From: an uncultured Candidatus Saccharibacteria bacterium
Lineage (GTDB): Bacteria; Patescibacteriota; Saccharimonadia; Saccharimonadales; Saccharimonadaceae
NCBI GenBank assembly: GCA_948945085.1
Contig: CARBGY010000002.1
Coordinates: 62,001 to 126,000, forward strand
Length of the DNA: 64,000 nucleotides
Reading direction: 5' to 3'
The notes under the pieces are model-generated. The model saw nothing but the letters and a program-made list of their open reading frames with translations. It was not told the origin of the DNA and ran no database searches. A program made the translations under genes and the position numbers. Positions 16,424 through 25,204 of this stretch are shown here, piece after piece (position 1 is the stretch's first letter; each line of letters starts with the position of its first letter).

Positions 16424-17635
16424 ATGAGATTATCGGAAGAACTAATTTGGCGAGGCTTTTCAGCCGAAACAACCATTCAAGACCCAACAGAGTTAGATAC
16501 AAGAGAAGTGAAAAAGTTTTATTGGGGGGCGGATCCGTCGGCTGATAGTTTAACGATCGGTAACTTAGCGGCTGCGATGATGTGTGCCTGCTTTGTAAGA
16601 CATGGGTATGAGCCGACGTTGTTGGTTGGAGGGGCGACGGGACAGATTGGCGATCCGAAGGAGAATGGTGAACGAGATTTGAAGTCGTTAGACGAGGTTG
16701 AACATAATAAGAAATGTATTGCAGAGCAGATGCGACGAGTCTTTCGGCAAGATGATATTCGGGTTGTAGATAACTATGACTGGTTTAAAGAAATGAAATA
16801 TTTAGAGTTTTTGCGTGAGGTTGGGAAAGCTTTCTCGATGACGCAGTTACTTGATCGGCAGTTTGTACAGAATAGAATTGGTGAAGGTGGGAGCGGAATT
16901 TCTTATGCAGAATTTTCTTATACTTTAATCCAGGGTTATGATTTTTTGCATTTGTATCGAAAATATGGAATTAATTTACAACTTTGTGGGGCGGACCAGT
17001 TTGGAAATTGCTCGAGCGGAATTCATTTAATTAAAAGGTTGGAGGGAGCAAAGGCTGACGCATGGTCGACACCACTAATTATTGATCCAGCAACAGGGAG
17101 AAAGTTTGGAAAATCAGAGGGTAATGCGATTTGGTTAGACAGCAAGAAGACCTCGATATTCGATTTTTATCAGTTCTGGCTCAATCAGACTGATGAGGCG
17201 GTGGAATATCTCTTGAAAATTTACACGTTGCTCGAGAAGGATGAAGTTGAAGAAATTATGGCGAAACATCAAACCAATCCTGGACAGCGTGAAGCGCAGA
17301 AGGCCTTAGCACGAGGAGTAACGGAAGTTGTACACGGTAAAGAAGCTACAGAGGCGGTAATAAATCTAAGCGAAAGATTATTTAAAGGTGGGTTAGAGGA
17401 GCTGACGAGCGATGAAATTTGTGAGTTTAGTGAGTTTCTAGCAACAGCGAAGAAGAGGACAGGACTGTTTGAAGTTTTGGTAAAGACAGGGCTTTGTACG
17501 AGTAAGGGCGAGGCGCGGAAGTTAGCGGCGGCGGGGGCGATTACAGTAAATGGGGTAAAGGTAGCAGAGGATGCGCCGATTAGTCAAACTGCAATAGTGA
17601 AGCGGGGGAAGAATAAGTTTGCGGTGGTGGTGTAA
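16424..17635 (+). CDS. tyrS: Tyrosyl-tRNA synthetase
   Basis: Charges tRNA-Tyr in the cytosol. Class I signatures: the HIGH-equivalent region GADPSADSLTIGNL (~36-49, with I-G-N in place of I-G-H), the tyrosine-binding pocket region (QGYDFLHL, LCGADQFGN), and the KMSKS loop as KFGKSEG (~227). The last ~60 residues are an S4 RNA-binding domain (LCTSKGEARKLAAAGAITVNG). Length 403 aa is normal. TACAAT ends 7 nt before ATG and there is no SD, so the mRNA is probably leaderless. No T-box leader is present. Confidence 0.97.
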   Translation: MRLSEELIWRGFSAETTIQDPTELDTREVKKFYWGADPSADSLTIGNLAAAMMCACFVRHGYEPTLLVGGATGQIGDPKENGERDLKSLDEVEHNKKCIAEQMRRVFRQDDIRVVDNYDWFKEMKYLEFLREVGKAFSMTQLLDRQFVQNRIGEGGSGISYAEFSYTLIQGYDFLHLYRKYGINLQLCGADQFGNCSSGIHLIKRLEGAKADAWSTPLIIDPATGRKFGKSEGNAIWLDSKKTSIFDFYQFWLNQTDEAVEYLLKIYTLLEKDEVEEIMAKHQTNPGQREAQKALARGVTEVVHGKEATEAVINLSERLFKGGLEELTSDEICEFSEFLATAKKRTGLFEVLVKTGLCTSKGEARKLAAAGAITVNGVKVAEDAPISQTAIVKRGKNKFAVVV

Positions 17636-17640
17636 TTAAA

Positions 17641-17670
17641 AAAGCCGCCCAGCGGGGTGCTGAGCGGTTT
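17641..17670. terminator. Bidirectional terminator between tyrS and the JAMM gene
   Basis: Imperfect stem GCCGCCCAGC / GCTGAGCGGT flanked by AAAAAA on the left and TTT on the right. It serves convergent genes. Confidence 0.65.
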
Positions 17671-17691
17671 GAGAGTCTTGCAGACGTGAGA

Positions 17692-18636
17692 TTAGTCATC
17701 ACAGTTTACCCCTCCGCCGATGGGAGCGAGGGCGCTGTTGCTAGTTTTTGTCGACGATGCAACAGTCGTAGGCAGTAGAGGAGATGATTCCAAGAGAAAG
17801 CGGTGGCCAACGAGACAGAGTGCCATGATAACACAGGTTGCTAGACCGATGCGGAAGATATTCTTCTGAGTGGTTGGCTGAGGCACGCGTTCAATGCAGA
17901 ATTCTAGACCAAATTTTTTGGCTGTCTTCTTGGAAGTTAAAACTGTCCAGCGTCGGTGTGAGAGATACCCTAGCCAGAGGTATCGCGTGGATATCTCCGC
18001 TGCGTACTTCTTCGCTTTCTGTGTATATTGCTCGTAGTCATTACCGTTTTTTATGAGAACGTAATTATACTTTCTCGTGACAACGATAGACTGCCTAATA
18101 TAATCTCGTTGCAAAAAGGCAGCAAAATCCATGCATGAGAAGGCACCGTCGGAAGTCCCAGGGTGATTATGTAAACTTATAACATCTTCTCTGCGCTGGT
18201 CTATTTCTTTCCAATCCTCTGAGGTAATATTACAGCTCTTTGGGGACTGATAAGTGCCCTCAGCTAGTTTCCTTCCAGAAAGGTCGAAAAAAGCGTTATA
18301 CTCCCAATCTTCGTGTCGGATAGCTTCCATTACTTCCTTGAGATTATTGCCATGATTCGAGACGGTTGCTGTATTCTGAGTCTGATGTGCAGTCTCTAAA
18401 TAATCGATTATTTCCTCTTTGAACTCGTCAGAAAAAGCAATATCGATTAGGTACAAAAGTCTAAACATTAGCCCTAGGAATATCATATCAACTGCAGGTG
18501 CGATTACCACGCAAATCACGATATTCCCAGTAACAATAGACATCAGTGTACCGCCACCTATTAATAAAAACAATACTCCGCAAATTACTGCATAATACAC
18601 TACATAATATATTACCTTTTTCTTATTAATCTTCAT
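17692..18636 (-). CDS. Membrane protein with JAB/MPN (JAMM) metalloprotease-like domain (314 aa)
   Basis: ATG 18636 is selected for its GGAGGG SD; the frame extends 20 codons further without a better site. Two N-terminal membrane helices (~8-30, ~35-62) are followed by a soluble domain containing ISLHNHPGTSDGAFSCMDF at ~170-188. This fits the H-x-H-P-x(n)-S-x(2)-D zinc motif of JAMM/RadC-type domains. A third membrane helix (~265-285, IGLATCVIMALCLVGHRFLL) and a Ser/Thr tail end the protein. Possible isopeptidase or peptidase at the membrane; no ubiquitin-like partner is visible. Confidence 0.6.
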   Translation of the reverse strand: MKINKKKVIYYVVYYAVICGVLFLLIGGGTLMSIVTGNIVICVVIAPAVDMIFLGLMFRLLYLIDIAFSDEFKEEIIDYLETAHQTQNTATVSNHGNNLKEVMEAIRHEDWEYNAFFDLSGRKLAEGTYQSPKSCNITSEDWKEIDQRREDVISLHNHPGTSDGAFSCMDFAAFLQRDYIRQSIVVTRKYNYVLIKNGNDYEQYTQKAKKYAAEISTRYLWLGYLSHRRWTVLTSKKTAKKFGLEFCIERVPQPTTQKNIFRIGLATCVIMALCLVGHRFLLESSPLLPTTVASSTKTSNSALAPIGGGVNCDD

Positions 18637-18761
18637 TTTATCCCTCCATTTTTCTTGAAGATCACGTTGCAAACTCTTAATGTACACTAGAGGCATATTC
18701 TGTTGCGCCCCTTTTTATCCATTAAAAAGTTTTGCGGCGCGTGAATACACCCTATTTCTTT

Positions 18762-18790
18762 ATTGTAGCACAGTATATATTATTTGTCAA
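18762..18790 (-). promoter_or_regulatory. Promoter of the JAMM membrane gene
   Basis: Minus-strand TTGACA (18785-18790), 17 nt, TACAAT (18762-18767) with TGTGC. Confidence 0.8.
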
Positions 18791-18902
18791 TAGTTTTTAT
18801 GGTTTTTAGACAATGTTTCAAATATTTTGTACAAATGTGACAGAAAAGTGACGTTTTTTGGTACATTTTAGTGATTTTATGAGTTTGTGATATAATTAGG
18901 TT

Positions 18903-21647
18903 ATGACAAAAACTGCGAAAGATTTCGGAATGAAGCCGGTTGCGAAAAAACCGGCGAAGAGAGGAAATATGGGGGTTTATTCGAGTTTGGTGACAAACCA
19001 GACGAAAAAGTTAGCTTCTTCGGTAAAGGCTGCGAAGGGGAAAGCGTCGGAAATGATGACAAAGCGGAGCTCCGGAAAAAGTAGCGACGGGAGCAAAAAA
19101 TTGCGTCCGCTGCCAAAAGAACAGCCGGCACGGTTTTTTGCGCATTTTAGATGGGAGAGAATTAAGGCTTATTGGTTTTCGAAGGCTGGTTTGAAGCGAG
19201 TTGGGAAAATTTTTGCGGCATGTTTTTTGTTAGGGATTATTGCGGTAGGGGCATTATTTGTTTATTACAAGAGCCAATTAAAAGAAATTCAACTAAACGA
19301 TTTGACAATCTCGGAAACCGTCAATACCTATCTAGATCGAAACGGTGTGGTGCTTTGGGAAGACAAAGGAGATGCGGACTATCGGTTGGTTGTTGATGGC
19401 GATGATATTTCGACATATGTGCGCCAAGCGACGGTGGCGATCGAGGATAGGAGCTTCTACAGTCATCCGGGAGTGGATTTATCGGCGCTAGTGCGAGCGG
19501 TGTTGTCGACCGTGACTGGAAAGGGCGTGCAGGGTGGTTCGACCTTGACGCAGCAGTTGATTAAGCAGATTTATTTCTCGGATGAGGCGGCATCAGAAAA
19601 CCGTGGTGGTATTGCGCGTAAAGTGAAAGAGCTAATCCTTTCAATTGAGCTTGAGAAGATGTATAGCAAAGAGCAAATTATTACGATGTATCTCAATGAG
19701 TCCCCTTACGGTGGACGCAGAAACGGAATCGAGAGTGCAGCACAGACGTATTTTGGAAAAAGCGCGAAGGATTTAAACTTGGCAGAAAGTGCCTTGCTAG
19801 CGTCGATTCCGAATAACCCGGCGATTTTGAATCCGTATTATGAGGCTGGGAACGAGGCTCTAATTGAGCGACAACATAAAACTCTGGACGTGATGGCGGA
19901 GCTTGGGTATATTACAAAAGAAGAAGCAGAAGAAGCAAAGGCGGTGCCGATTTTGGATCAGATCTTGCCAGAATCGAGCCAATATGACAATATTAAGGCT
20001 CCCCACTTTGTGATGGAAGTAAAGAAGCAGCTTGAAGAAAAGTATGGTATGCAGACTATGCGTACTGGTGGCTATACGATTACCACAACACTTGATTACC
20101 GAGCGCAGGAGATGGCTGAAGCAGCGGTACAAGAGGGGCGAGCAATGCTGTACACGAATGGCAGTGATAATATTGCATTAGCGTCGGTAGATGTGGAAAC
20201 GGCGCAGGTGATTGCAATGGTAGGGTCAGTAGATTGGGAAACTCCGGTTTATGGAGAAGTTAATGCGGCAGTGTCGGAGCTTGAGCCAGGATCAACGATT
20301 AAGCCGGTATTAGATTATTCTTCCCTGTTTAGCTTAACTGGTGACGCTGTGTATGGACCGGGGACGATCTTGAAAGATGAAAACATTGATTCGTTGTATT
20401 GTGCAGGATACACTGGAGCGTGCGCCTTACGGAACTTTACGGGGTCATTTTACGGAAATATTACAATCCGAGAGTCGCTAGGAAACTCGCTTAACATTGG
20501 TGCGGTAAAAGCATTAGCGATCGCAGGTATTGATAATTCGCTGGAAATCTTGCATAATCTGGGTGATAAAAATTACTGCGCAAACAATAACACAGCTGGG
20601 TTGTCGATGGCAATTGGTAGTGGATGTACAGTTTTACCAGTAGAGCACGCCAATACTTATGCTTCCTTAGCGAGAGGTGGTGTTTATAAGGAATTAACTT
20701 ATGTACTAGAAGTGAAAGATCAAAATGGGAAGGTGATTGATACTTGGCACGATGAAGCGGGTGAGCGGGCAATCGATGAGCAGGTCGCTTACGAACTTTC
20801 TAGCATTTTGTCGGATGCAGGTGCGCGCCAATTAGTCTTCGGTTCGAGTGGAAGTGCGCCAGGTTTTGTAGTGAATGGTGTTTGGACCGCAACTAAGACC
20901 GGTACTTCGACAACCTCTAACAGTGCCGTTGCGAAAGATTTATGGATGGCTAGCTACTCGACTGCTGTAGCGACAGTGGTTTGGAATGGTAATCATGATG
21001 GTTCAGGATTAACAAGTAGCTCAAACAATGTAACCCGAGTCGTAGTAAATTCTTACATGGAGAACGTACATAAGAATCTGTATGCCCAAGAGGGTAAATG
21101 GAAATCCGGTGATGAGCCAGTGCGACCGGCGGGAATTCAGGAACTGACCGTCAATGGTAAGACCGATATTTGGCCGAGCTGGTATAATTCGAAAAACTCG
21201 GGAGTTACGACAGAGAAAGTTGCGTTTAATAAAGCAAACGGAAAGAGAGCAATCGCTTGTACACCGGAGGATCAAAGGATTGAGCTTGAGATTACGAAGA
21301 TTATTGACCCGATTACGAAGAATGAAGTATGGAATGTACCAGAGGGCTACGATTACGAATCAGAAGACACCTGTGATGTCGTCAGTCCGGAGATTGGCTT
21401 AGAATTAAGGAAATTTGATTCTGAGGCGCCGTGGTTATTCATTACCTTTAAAGAGGGGTCAAACAAGCTTAAGAGTTACAAGATTACGGTGGACGGAGTT
21501 TTGACAGGAAGTGGATCCGTGACTGATTTGGTGATGACAAATGGACTTAAACAGACTCTGGCTGGAAACGAGAAGGATGTAACGGTTGAATTGATTGATG
21601 AGTCTGGTCTCTCGGTGAAGAAGTCATTTACGATGTTTAACTGGTAG
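18903..21647 (+). CDS. Class A penicillin-binding protein (bifunctional peptidoglycan synthase)
   Basis: Polymerises and cross-links peptidoglycan outside the membrane. A long basic cytosolic N-terminus (~100 aa) precedes a membrane helix (~105-125). The GT51 glycosyltransferase domain shows EDRSFYSHPG (~180) and GGSTLTQQLIKQ (~210). The transpeptidase domain shows the active-site PGSTIKP (~462), SLN in GNSLNIGA (~527), and KTGTS (~663). A ~150-aa C-terminal extension ends in Ig-like strands. Length 914 aa is large but within PBP1A range. TATAAT ends 6 nt before the ATG, predicting leaderless mRNA. Confidence 0.95.
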   Translation: MTKTAKDFGMKPVAKKPAKRGNMGVYSSLVTNQTKKLASSVKAAKGKASEMMTKRSSGKSSDGSKKLRPLPKEQPARFFAHFRWERIKAYWFSKAGLKRVGKIFAACFLLGIIAVGALFVYYKSQLKEIQLNDLTISETVNTYLDRNGVVLWEDKGDADYRLVVDGDDISTYVRQATVAIEDRSFYSHPGVDLSALVRAVLSTVTGKGVQGGSTLTQQLIKQIYFSDEAASENRGGIARKVKELILSIELEKMYSKEQIITMYLNESPYGGRRNGIESAAQTYFGKSAKDLNLAESALLASIPNNPAILNPYYEAGNEALIERQHKTLDVMAELGYITKEEAEEAKAVPILDQILPESSQYDNIKAPHFVMEVKKQLEEKYGMQTMRTGGYTITTTLDYRAQEMAEAAVQEGRAMLYTNGSDNIALASVDVETAQVIAMVGSVDWETPVYGEVNAAVSELEPGSTIKPVLDYSSLFSLTGDAVYGPGTILKDENIDSLYCAGYTGACALRNFTGSFYGNITIRESLGNSLNIGAVKALAIAGIDNSLEILHNLGDKNYCANNNTAGLSMAIGSGCTVLPVEHANTYASLARGGVYKELTYVLEVKDQNGKVIDTWHDEAGERAIDEQVAYELSSILSDAGARQLVFGSSGSAPGFVVNGVWTATKTGTSTTSNSAVAKDLWMASYSTAVATVVWNGNHDGSGLTSSSNNVTRVVVNSYMENVHKNLYAQEGKWKSGDEPVRPAGIQELTVNGKTDIWPSWYNSKNSGVTTEKVAFNKANGKRAIACTPEDQRIELEITKIIDPITKNEVWNVPEGYDYESEDTCDVVSPEIGLELRKFDSEAPWLFITFKEGSNKLKSYKITVDGVLTGSGSVTDLVMTNGLKQTLAGNEKDVTVELIDESGLSVKKSFTMFNW

Positions 21648-21678
21648 AGTTGGATGTTTGTGATGTGGGGGCATACAA

Positions 21679-21883
21679 CTAGCGCGCCGAGAAACCACGG
21701 GATCGATTGTCGTAGTATGATGGAGCGATGTTTGTACTACTGAGATGAGAGCGGTATGCGTCTGTGGCGGTGGGGTAAATGGTAGTTGGCCAGTAGCCAC
21801 TATCGTTACCCGCGAACTTTAATGAACCAGAATTTAGATTGATATACCCGCCGCGTACATAGTATAAGGGACTGGCTGCGGTG
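21679..21883 (-). pseudogene. Orphan FISUMP-like cassette, SVRC type (copy 1)
   Basis: The minus-strand frame contains the block TAASPLYYVRGG ... GYW ... SYYDNRSRGFSAR, then a stop. It matches the C-terminal end of FISUMP/DUF1566-like surface domains and the copies at 34.0 and 55.2 kb. The frame extends upstream to an ATG at 21981 but has no SD, promoter or signal peptide. The conserved block starts abruptly at ACCGCAGCCAGTCCCTTATA, as in the 34-kb copy. The final Cys is lost (SAR then stop in place of SVRC). Confidence 0.55.
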
Positions 21884-21984
21884 TTGTTTAAGTAGTTATC
21901 GGCACTCGTACCTTTTATGATCAGTGAGACGGTGGCGCTCATGCATCCGTACACTCGTGTAACTAGCACATTTGTACACAAATG

Positions 21985-22197
21985 TACGTCCGTAGCGGAT
22001 ATATCTTGTTAACTTATCGGTCTCTACGTTACGCTGGACGTTTTGGTTATGTGCGCTCCAATACTACTGAACGTACTAAATTCGATCCAGCCATTGTTTA
22101 TTCCTATTACTATCATTTTGATTAAAACTATAGTACCCCATCAAGTGGTCCGTTAGATTCCTGGCATGCTCACCCCATCCGCTGTCTAGCATACTAA
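21985..22197 (+). pseudogene. Orphan FISUMP-like cassette, PIRC type (copy 2)
   Basis: The plus-strand frame opens YVRSGYILLTYRSLRYAG and closes PSSGPLDSWHAHPIRCLAY then stop. One in-frame TAA interrupts it after HFD. It has no start, SD or upstream gene. It lies back to back with copy 1, ~100 bp apart. The ~45 bp after its stop match the flank of the 34.36-kb copy. No other gene is present between 21648 and 22265. Confidence 0.55.
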
Positions 22198-22265
22198 TAA
22201 TATATATTATGTATCATATGTGGGTTAGATAGCGCTAGTGTAAAGTCTTTGCTTTGGATGGTTTT

Positions 22266-23444
22266 CTAATTTGAGAGTTCAGGAAGGTCGATGCCATGAG
22301 TATGAGCGTATTTAGTGTTTTCTTTGAGCACTTTTTGGTATTTCTCTACAAGATCGTCGCGGTGCTCGAGCTTTGCAACATCAAGTGCTAAATGATAGCG
22401 AGAAGCTGAATTTACGCTAAGCATCTCGAACGGAGTTGTTGTACTTCCCTGTTCCAGAAAACCATGAACTTTAAAGCGCGCCGAATCACTATAATTAGAT
22501 AGAATTTGTTTTAGGGTATCTGGGTAGCCGTGAAAATCGGCAATAATAGGTTTGTCTTTAGTGAAGGTTTTATCAAACTCAGCCGGTGTAAGCTTGCGAT
22601 CAACCGTTCCGATTGCACCATACGATAGGGCAGAAATATTAACAAAGCGGAACTTTTTGTTTGGAAGATCTTTGCGGAGAAGCTTGATAGCCATAATTGC
22701 CTCATTACTAACAATATCACCGACTCCAGCAAAAACATAATCTGGATCTTCATCACTAAGAAAATCAAAGATGCTTATGCCACCATCACCAAACTGGGAG
22801 TCTGCTTCGTGAGAGTTTAACCAGCGAGGCTGATCGGTTTTATTAAATGTTGTAAGATTTACAACATTATTAGTATGCATCATATAGATAAAGGATGCTT
22901 CCGCGGTGACATCATCGATAGGAAAAAGACAGTTGCTAAGATTACTCGGCAGACTAAGTAACGTCGAGATGAGTGCAGGCGATTGATGTGTAAAACCATT
23001 ATGGTCTTGACGCCAACAGGTACTAGTTGATAAAAGGTTAGCAGCAGGATATTCAGGACGCCAAGTAACTTTTTTGGATTGCTGGAGAAACTTAAGATGC
23101 TGGAGAAGTTGTGAGGCAATAATCATGAAGAAGGATTCGTAACTCGTCATAGCGGCATGACCGCCAGCGGAAAGATGACCGGCCATACAGGCAAAAAGTG
23201 AATTTTCCGAAAGCATTTCGATAATGCGGCCATCCGGTGACTCCGGCATGTCAAAATCAGCACGAGGTAGATTCCAGGCGCGGCTAGATACTTCATAGAC
23301 AGCATCGAGTTTATTGCTAGTGGTTTCATCGGGAGAAAAAAGATAAAAATCGTCATGTTTCGACATGTAATCTGCCATAGCGGCGCCAATACTCTTAGCG
23401 GGAGAAAATTTTTCCGTGCCGGGATTTTCTACTATGTCAATCAT
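22266..23444 (-). CDS. Phosphoketolase, C-terminal half as separate protein (392 aa)
   Basis: Together with the preceding gene this makes one phosphoketolase, which splits xylulose 5-phosphate (or fructose 6-phosphate) with phosphate into acetyl phosphate and an aldose phosphate. This half carries CMAGHLSAGGHAAMTSYESF (pyrimidine-domain region), WRQDHNGFTHQSP and HGYPDTLKQIL, all conserved in the family. Its ATG overlaps the upstream stop in ATGA, so translation is probably coupled. The combined length (751 aa) is close to the usual ~790-800. Confidence 0.85.
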   Translation of the reverse strand: MIDIVENPGTEKFSPAKSIGAAMADYMSKHDDFYLFSPDETTSNKLDAVYEVSSRAWNLPRADFDMPESPDGRIIEMLSENSLFACMAGHLSAGGHAAMTSYESFFMIIASQLLQHLKFLQQSKKVTWRPEYPAANLLSTSTCWRQDHNGFTHQSPALISTLLSLPSNLSNCLFPIDDVTAEASFIYMMHTNNVVNLTTFNKTDQPRWLNSHEADSQFGDGGISIFDFLSDEDPDYVFAGVGDIVSNEAIMAIKLLRKDLPNKKFRFVNISALSYGAIGTVDRKLTPAEFDKTFTKDKPIIADFHGYPDTLKQILSNYSDSARFKVHGFLEQGSTTTPFEMLSVNSASRYHLALDVAKLEHRDDLVEKYQKVLKENTKYAHTHGIDLPELSN

Positions 23445-24520
23445 ATTCTAAAACCTTTCTCTTTATCAAATAACTCTGAAAAATTGTATTTTTCAAGCCA
23501 CGATTCAAGCTGTTTTAGTTCTTCGGGATCGGTTTTCGCGAGAGGTAGTGGGATTTGATGAGCAAGATAATTTCCAGCGACTTTTTTACCTGCAACTTCT
23601 TTTGGTCCAGTTTCGCCTTTTGTAGTACGAAGGATAAAGAAGGGATGCTCGTATTTTTCGGAAGTTTTTAGCGATTCTTGGAAGAGTTCTGGGTCATCAC
23701 TAGAAATTTCAAGAGGAACATAGCCGAACCCACGAATTAGCTCATGAAGCTCGCGCTCAGACTTACGACCATAAAGCGTTGGCGCGGAGATTTTGTAGCC
23801 ATTAAGATGAAGGATTGGAAGAACCTTACCATTCGAAAGGTGGTTTCCGACAACTTTTACTAGGTTCATGGAGCCGAGAGCGGTTGCGGTTTCAAATTCT
23901 CCATCACCCAACATAACAGCAACTGTGCGTTCAGGACGTCCAAGACAATATCCATAAGCAGCACCTAAAGCATAACCTAGTTCCCCACCTTCGCAGATTA
24001 CACTCGGAGTAATCGGGCTGGAATGGGACGGGAAGCCTCCTGGCCAGGAAAAGTTACGGCAAAGATAAGCAATACCATCTGCATCAAGAGAGGCTTTTGG
24101 ATCGACTTTTTCGAGGTCGCCATCAATGAATAAATTAGCTTGTAGAGCTGGAAAACCGTGACCGGGCCCAAGAATAAAGGAGAAGTGTGGGTCGATGACG
24201 CTAGTGTCTGGTTCGTAGTCATCAACTTCAGTACGTTTTTGCTCAACTAGGAATGGGTTAATGTCGTCTAGATTTTTTTTGGGTTTTGGAGTAGGCTGAT
24301 TACCCTGATCAGTGCTAAAATAAGCGCGGAGGTTAGCATACGCGACATTAATACCATGACAGGTACCCCAATGTCCGAGCAGACGGGGTTTAATGTCGTC
24401 AGCGATTAGCGGATCCGATAGTAGAAAATTATTTTGCAAAAAGAGCTGTGCAACAACTAGATAGTCGCAAGCACGAACGCGTCGGCGAATTCGCTCGATA
24501 GTATTACCTCGTTGATTCAT
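23441..24520 (-). CDS. Phosphoketolase, N-terminal half as separate protein (359 aa)
   Basis: Carries the thiamine-diphosphate phosphate-binding half: GHWGTCHGIN, FILGPGHGFPALQAN, and MLGDGEFETATALGSMN (GDG motif). It ends at ...EKGFRI with a TGA inside the ATG of the C-terminal half. Full-length enzymes contain both parts in one chain, so this is a gene fission or a frameshift at the boundary. TACAAT (24527-24532) ends 6 nt before the ATG, predicting leaderless mRNA. The pathway context fits sugar fermentation with pgi and tpiA. Confidence 0.85.
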   Translation of the reverse strand: MNQRGNTIERIRRRVRACDYLVVAQLFLQNNFLLSDPLIADDIKPRLLGHWGTCHGINVAYANLRAYFSTDQGNQPTPKPKKNLDDINPFLVEQKRTEVDDYEPDTSVIDPHFSFILGPGHGFPALQANLFIDGDLEKVDPKASLDADGIAYLCRNFSWPGGFPSHSSPITPSVICEGGELGYALGAAYGYCLGRPERTVAVMLGDGEFETATALGSMNLVKVVGNHLSNGKVLPILHLNGYKISAPTLYGRKSERELHELIRGFGYVPLEISSDDPELFQESLKTSEKYEHPFFILRTTKGETGPKEVAGKKVAGNYLAHQIPLPLAKTDPEELKQLESWLEKYNFSELFDKEKGFRI

Positions 24521-24608
24521 ATATTCATTGTAACACTTTTTCGACGGCTGCGGAAGAATTACTTATGGTTAATCAGTTTAAACTTGAGTTAATACTTATT
24601 GCAGAAAA

Positions 24609-25163
24609 CTACTTATGTTTAACTTTAACCATAGCCGCGCGGATGACATTGCCATCATAAAGATATCCTGGCCGTAAAGTTTCCGCTATAACTTCCGTTT
24701 CGCCCTCACCTTCAACGGAAATTGCTTCATGAAAATCAGGGTTAAATTCGGTTCCAGGTTGAGAATTAATTTTAATAAGATTAAGGCTTGAAAGGGTTTT
24801 TTCAAAACTTTTTTGGAGAGGTGCTAGCTGATCGTGGTAGGTTTCTAAAGCTCGTTCAAAATCATCAACGAGTGGAAGAAACTTAATAACGGTGGCATAC
24901 TTTGCGGTAGACATGGCTTGGGTCTTTTGGGCTTCAACTTGTTTACGGTAATTTTCAAAGTCAGCACGAGTACGTTGAAGATCGTTGGTTAATTCCTCGA
25001 TTGCGGAATCGATTGATTTATCTTTCTGGGAAGCACTTTTTGTATTAATGTCGTCCATGAAGTTTGCCATAGCGGCTTCTTCTTCATTAATAACAACACC
25101 GTCCTCAGTATTTTCTACTTCTTTAATTTCTTCTTCCAAATCTTCAATTTTAACTTTTTTCAT
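24609..25163 (-). CDS. grpE: GrpE nucleotide exchange factor
   Basis: Releases ADP from DnaK in the Hsp70 cycle. The protein has an acidic N-terminus (EDLEEEIKEVE), a long coiled coil (~55-110, LTNDLQRTRADFENYRKQVEAQK) and the C-terminal beta domain (FNPDFHEAISVEGEGE, LRPGYLYDGNVIRAAMVKV), in the family order. Length 184 aa is typical. SD AAAGGAGA precedes ATG. It lies 41 bp downstream of hrcA and is probably under the same CIRCE-controlled promoter. dnaK and dnaJ are not in the window. Confidence 0.93.
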   Translation of the reverse strand: MKKVKIEDLEEEIKEVENTEDGVVINEEEAAMANFMDDINTKSASQKDKSIDSAIEELTNDLQRTRADFENYRKQVEAQKTQAMSTAKYATVIKFLPLVDDFERALETYHDQLAPLQKSFEKTLSSLNLIKINSQPGTEFNPDFHEAISVEGEGETEVIAETLRPGYLYDGNVIRAAMVKVKHK

Positions 25164-25204
25164 ATTGTCTCCTTTCGATTTATTGGTGTTTCATTCATGA
25201 AATT

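Noticed and set aside
16226..16424. T-box leader in front of tyrS
   Set aside because: The hairpin with T7 at 16360 looked like an attenuator, but no T-box sequence or specifier is present and the tyrS -10 lies downstream of it.
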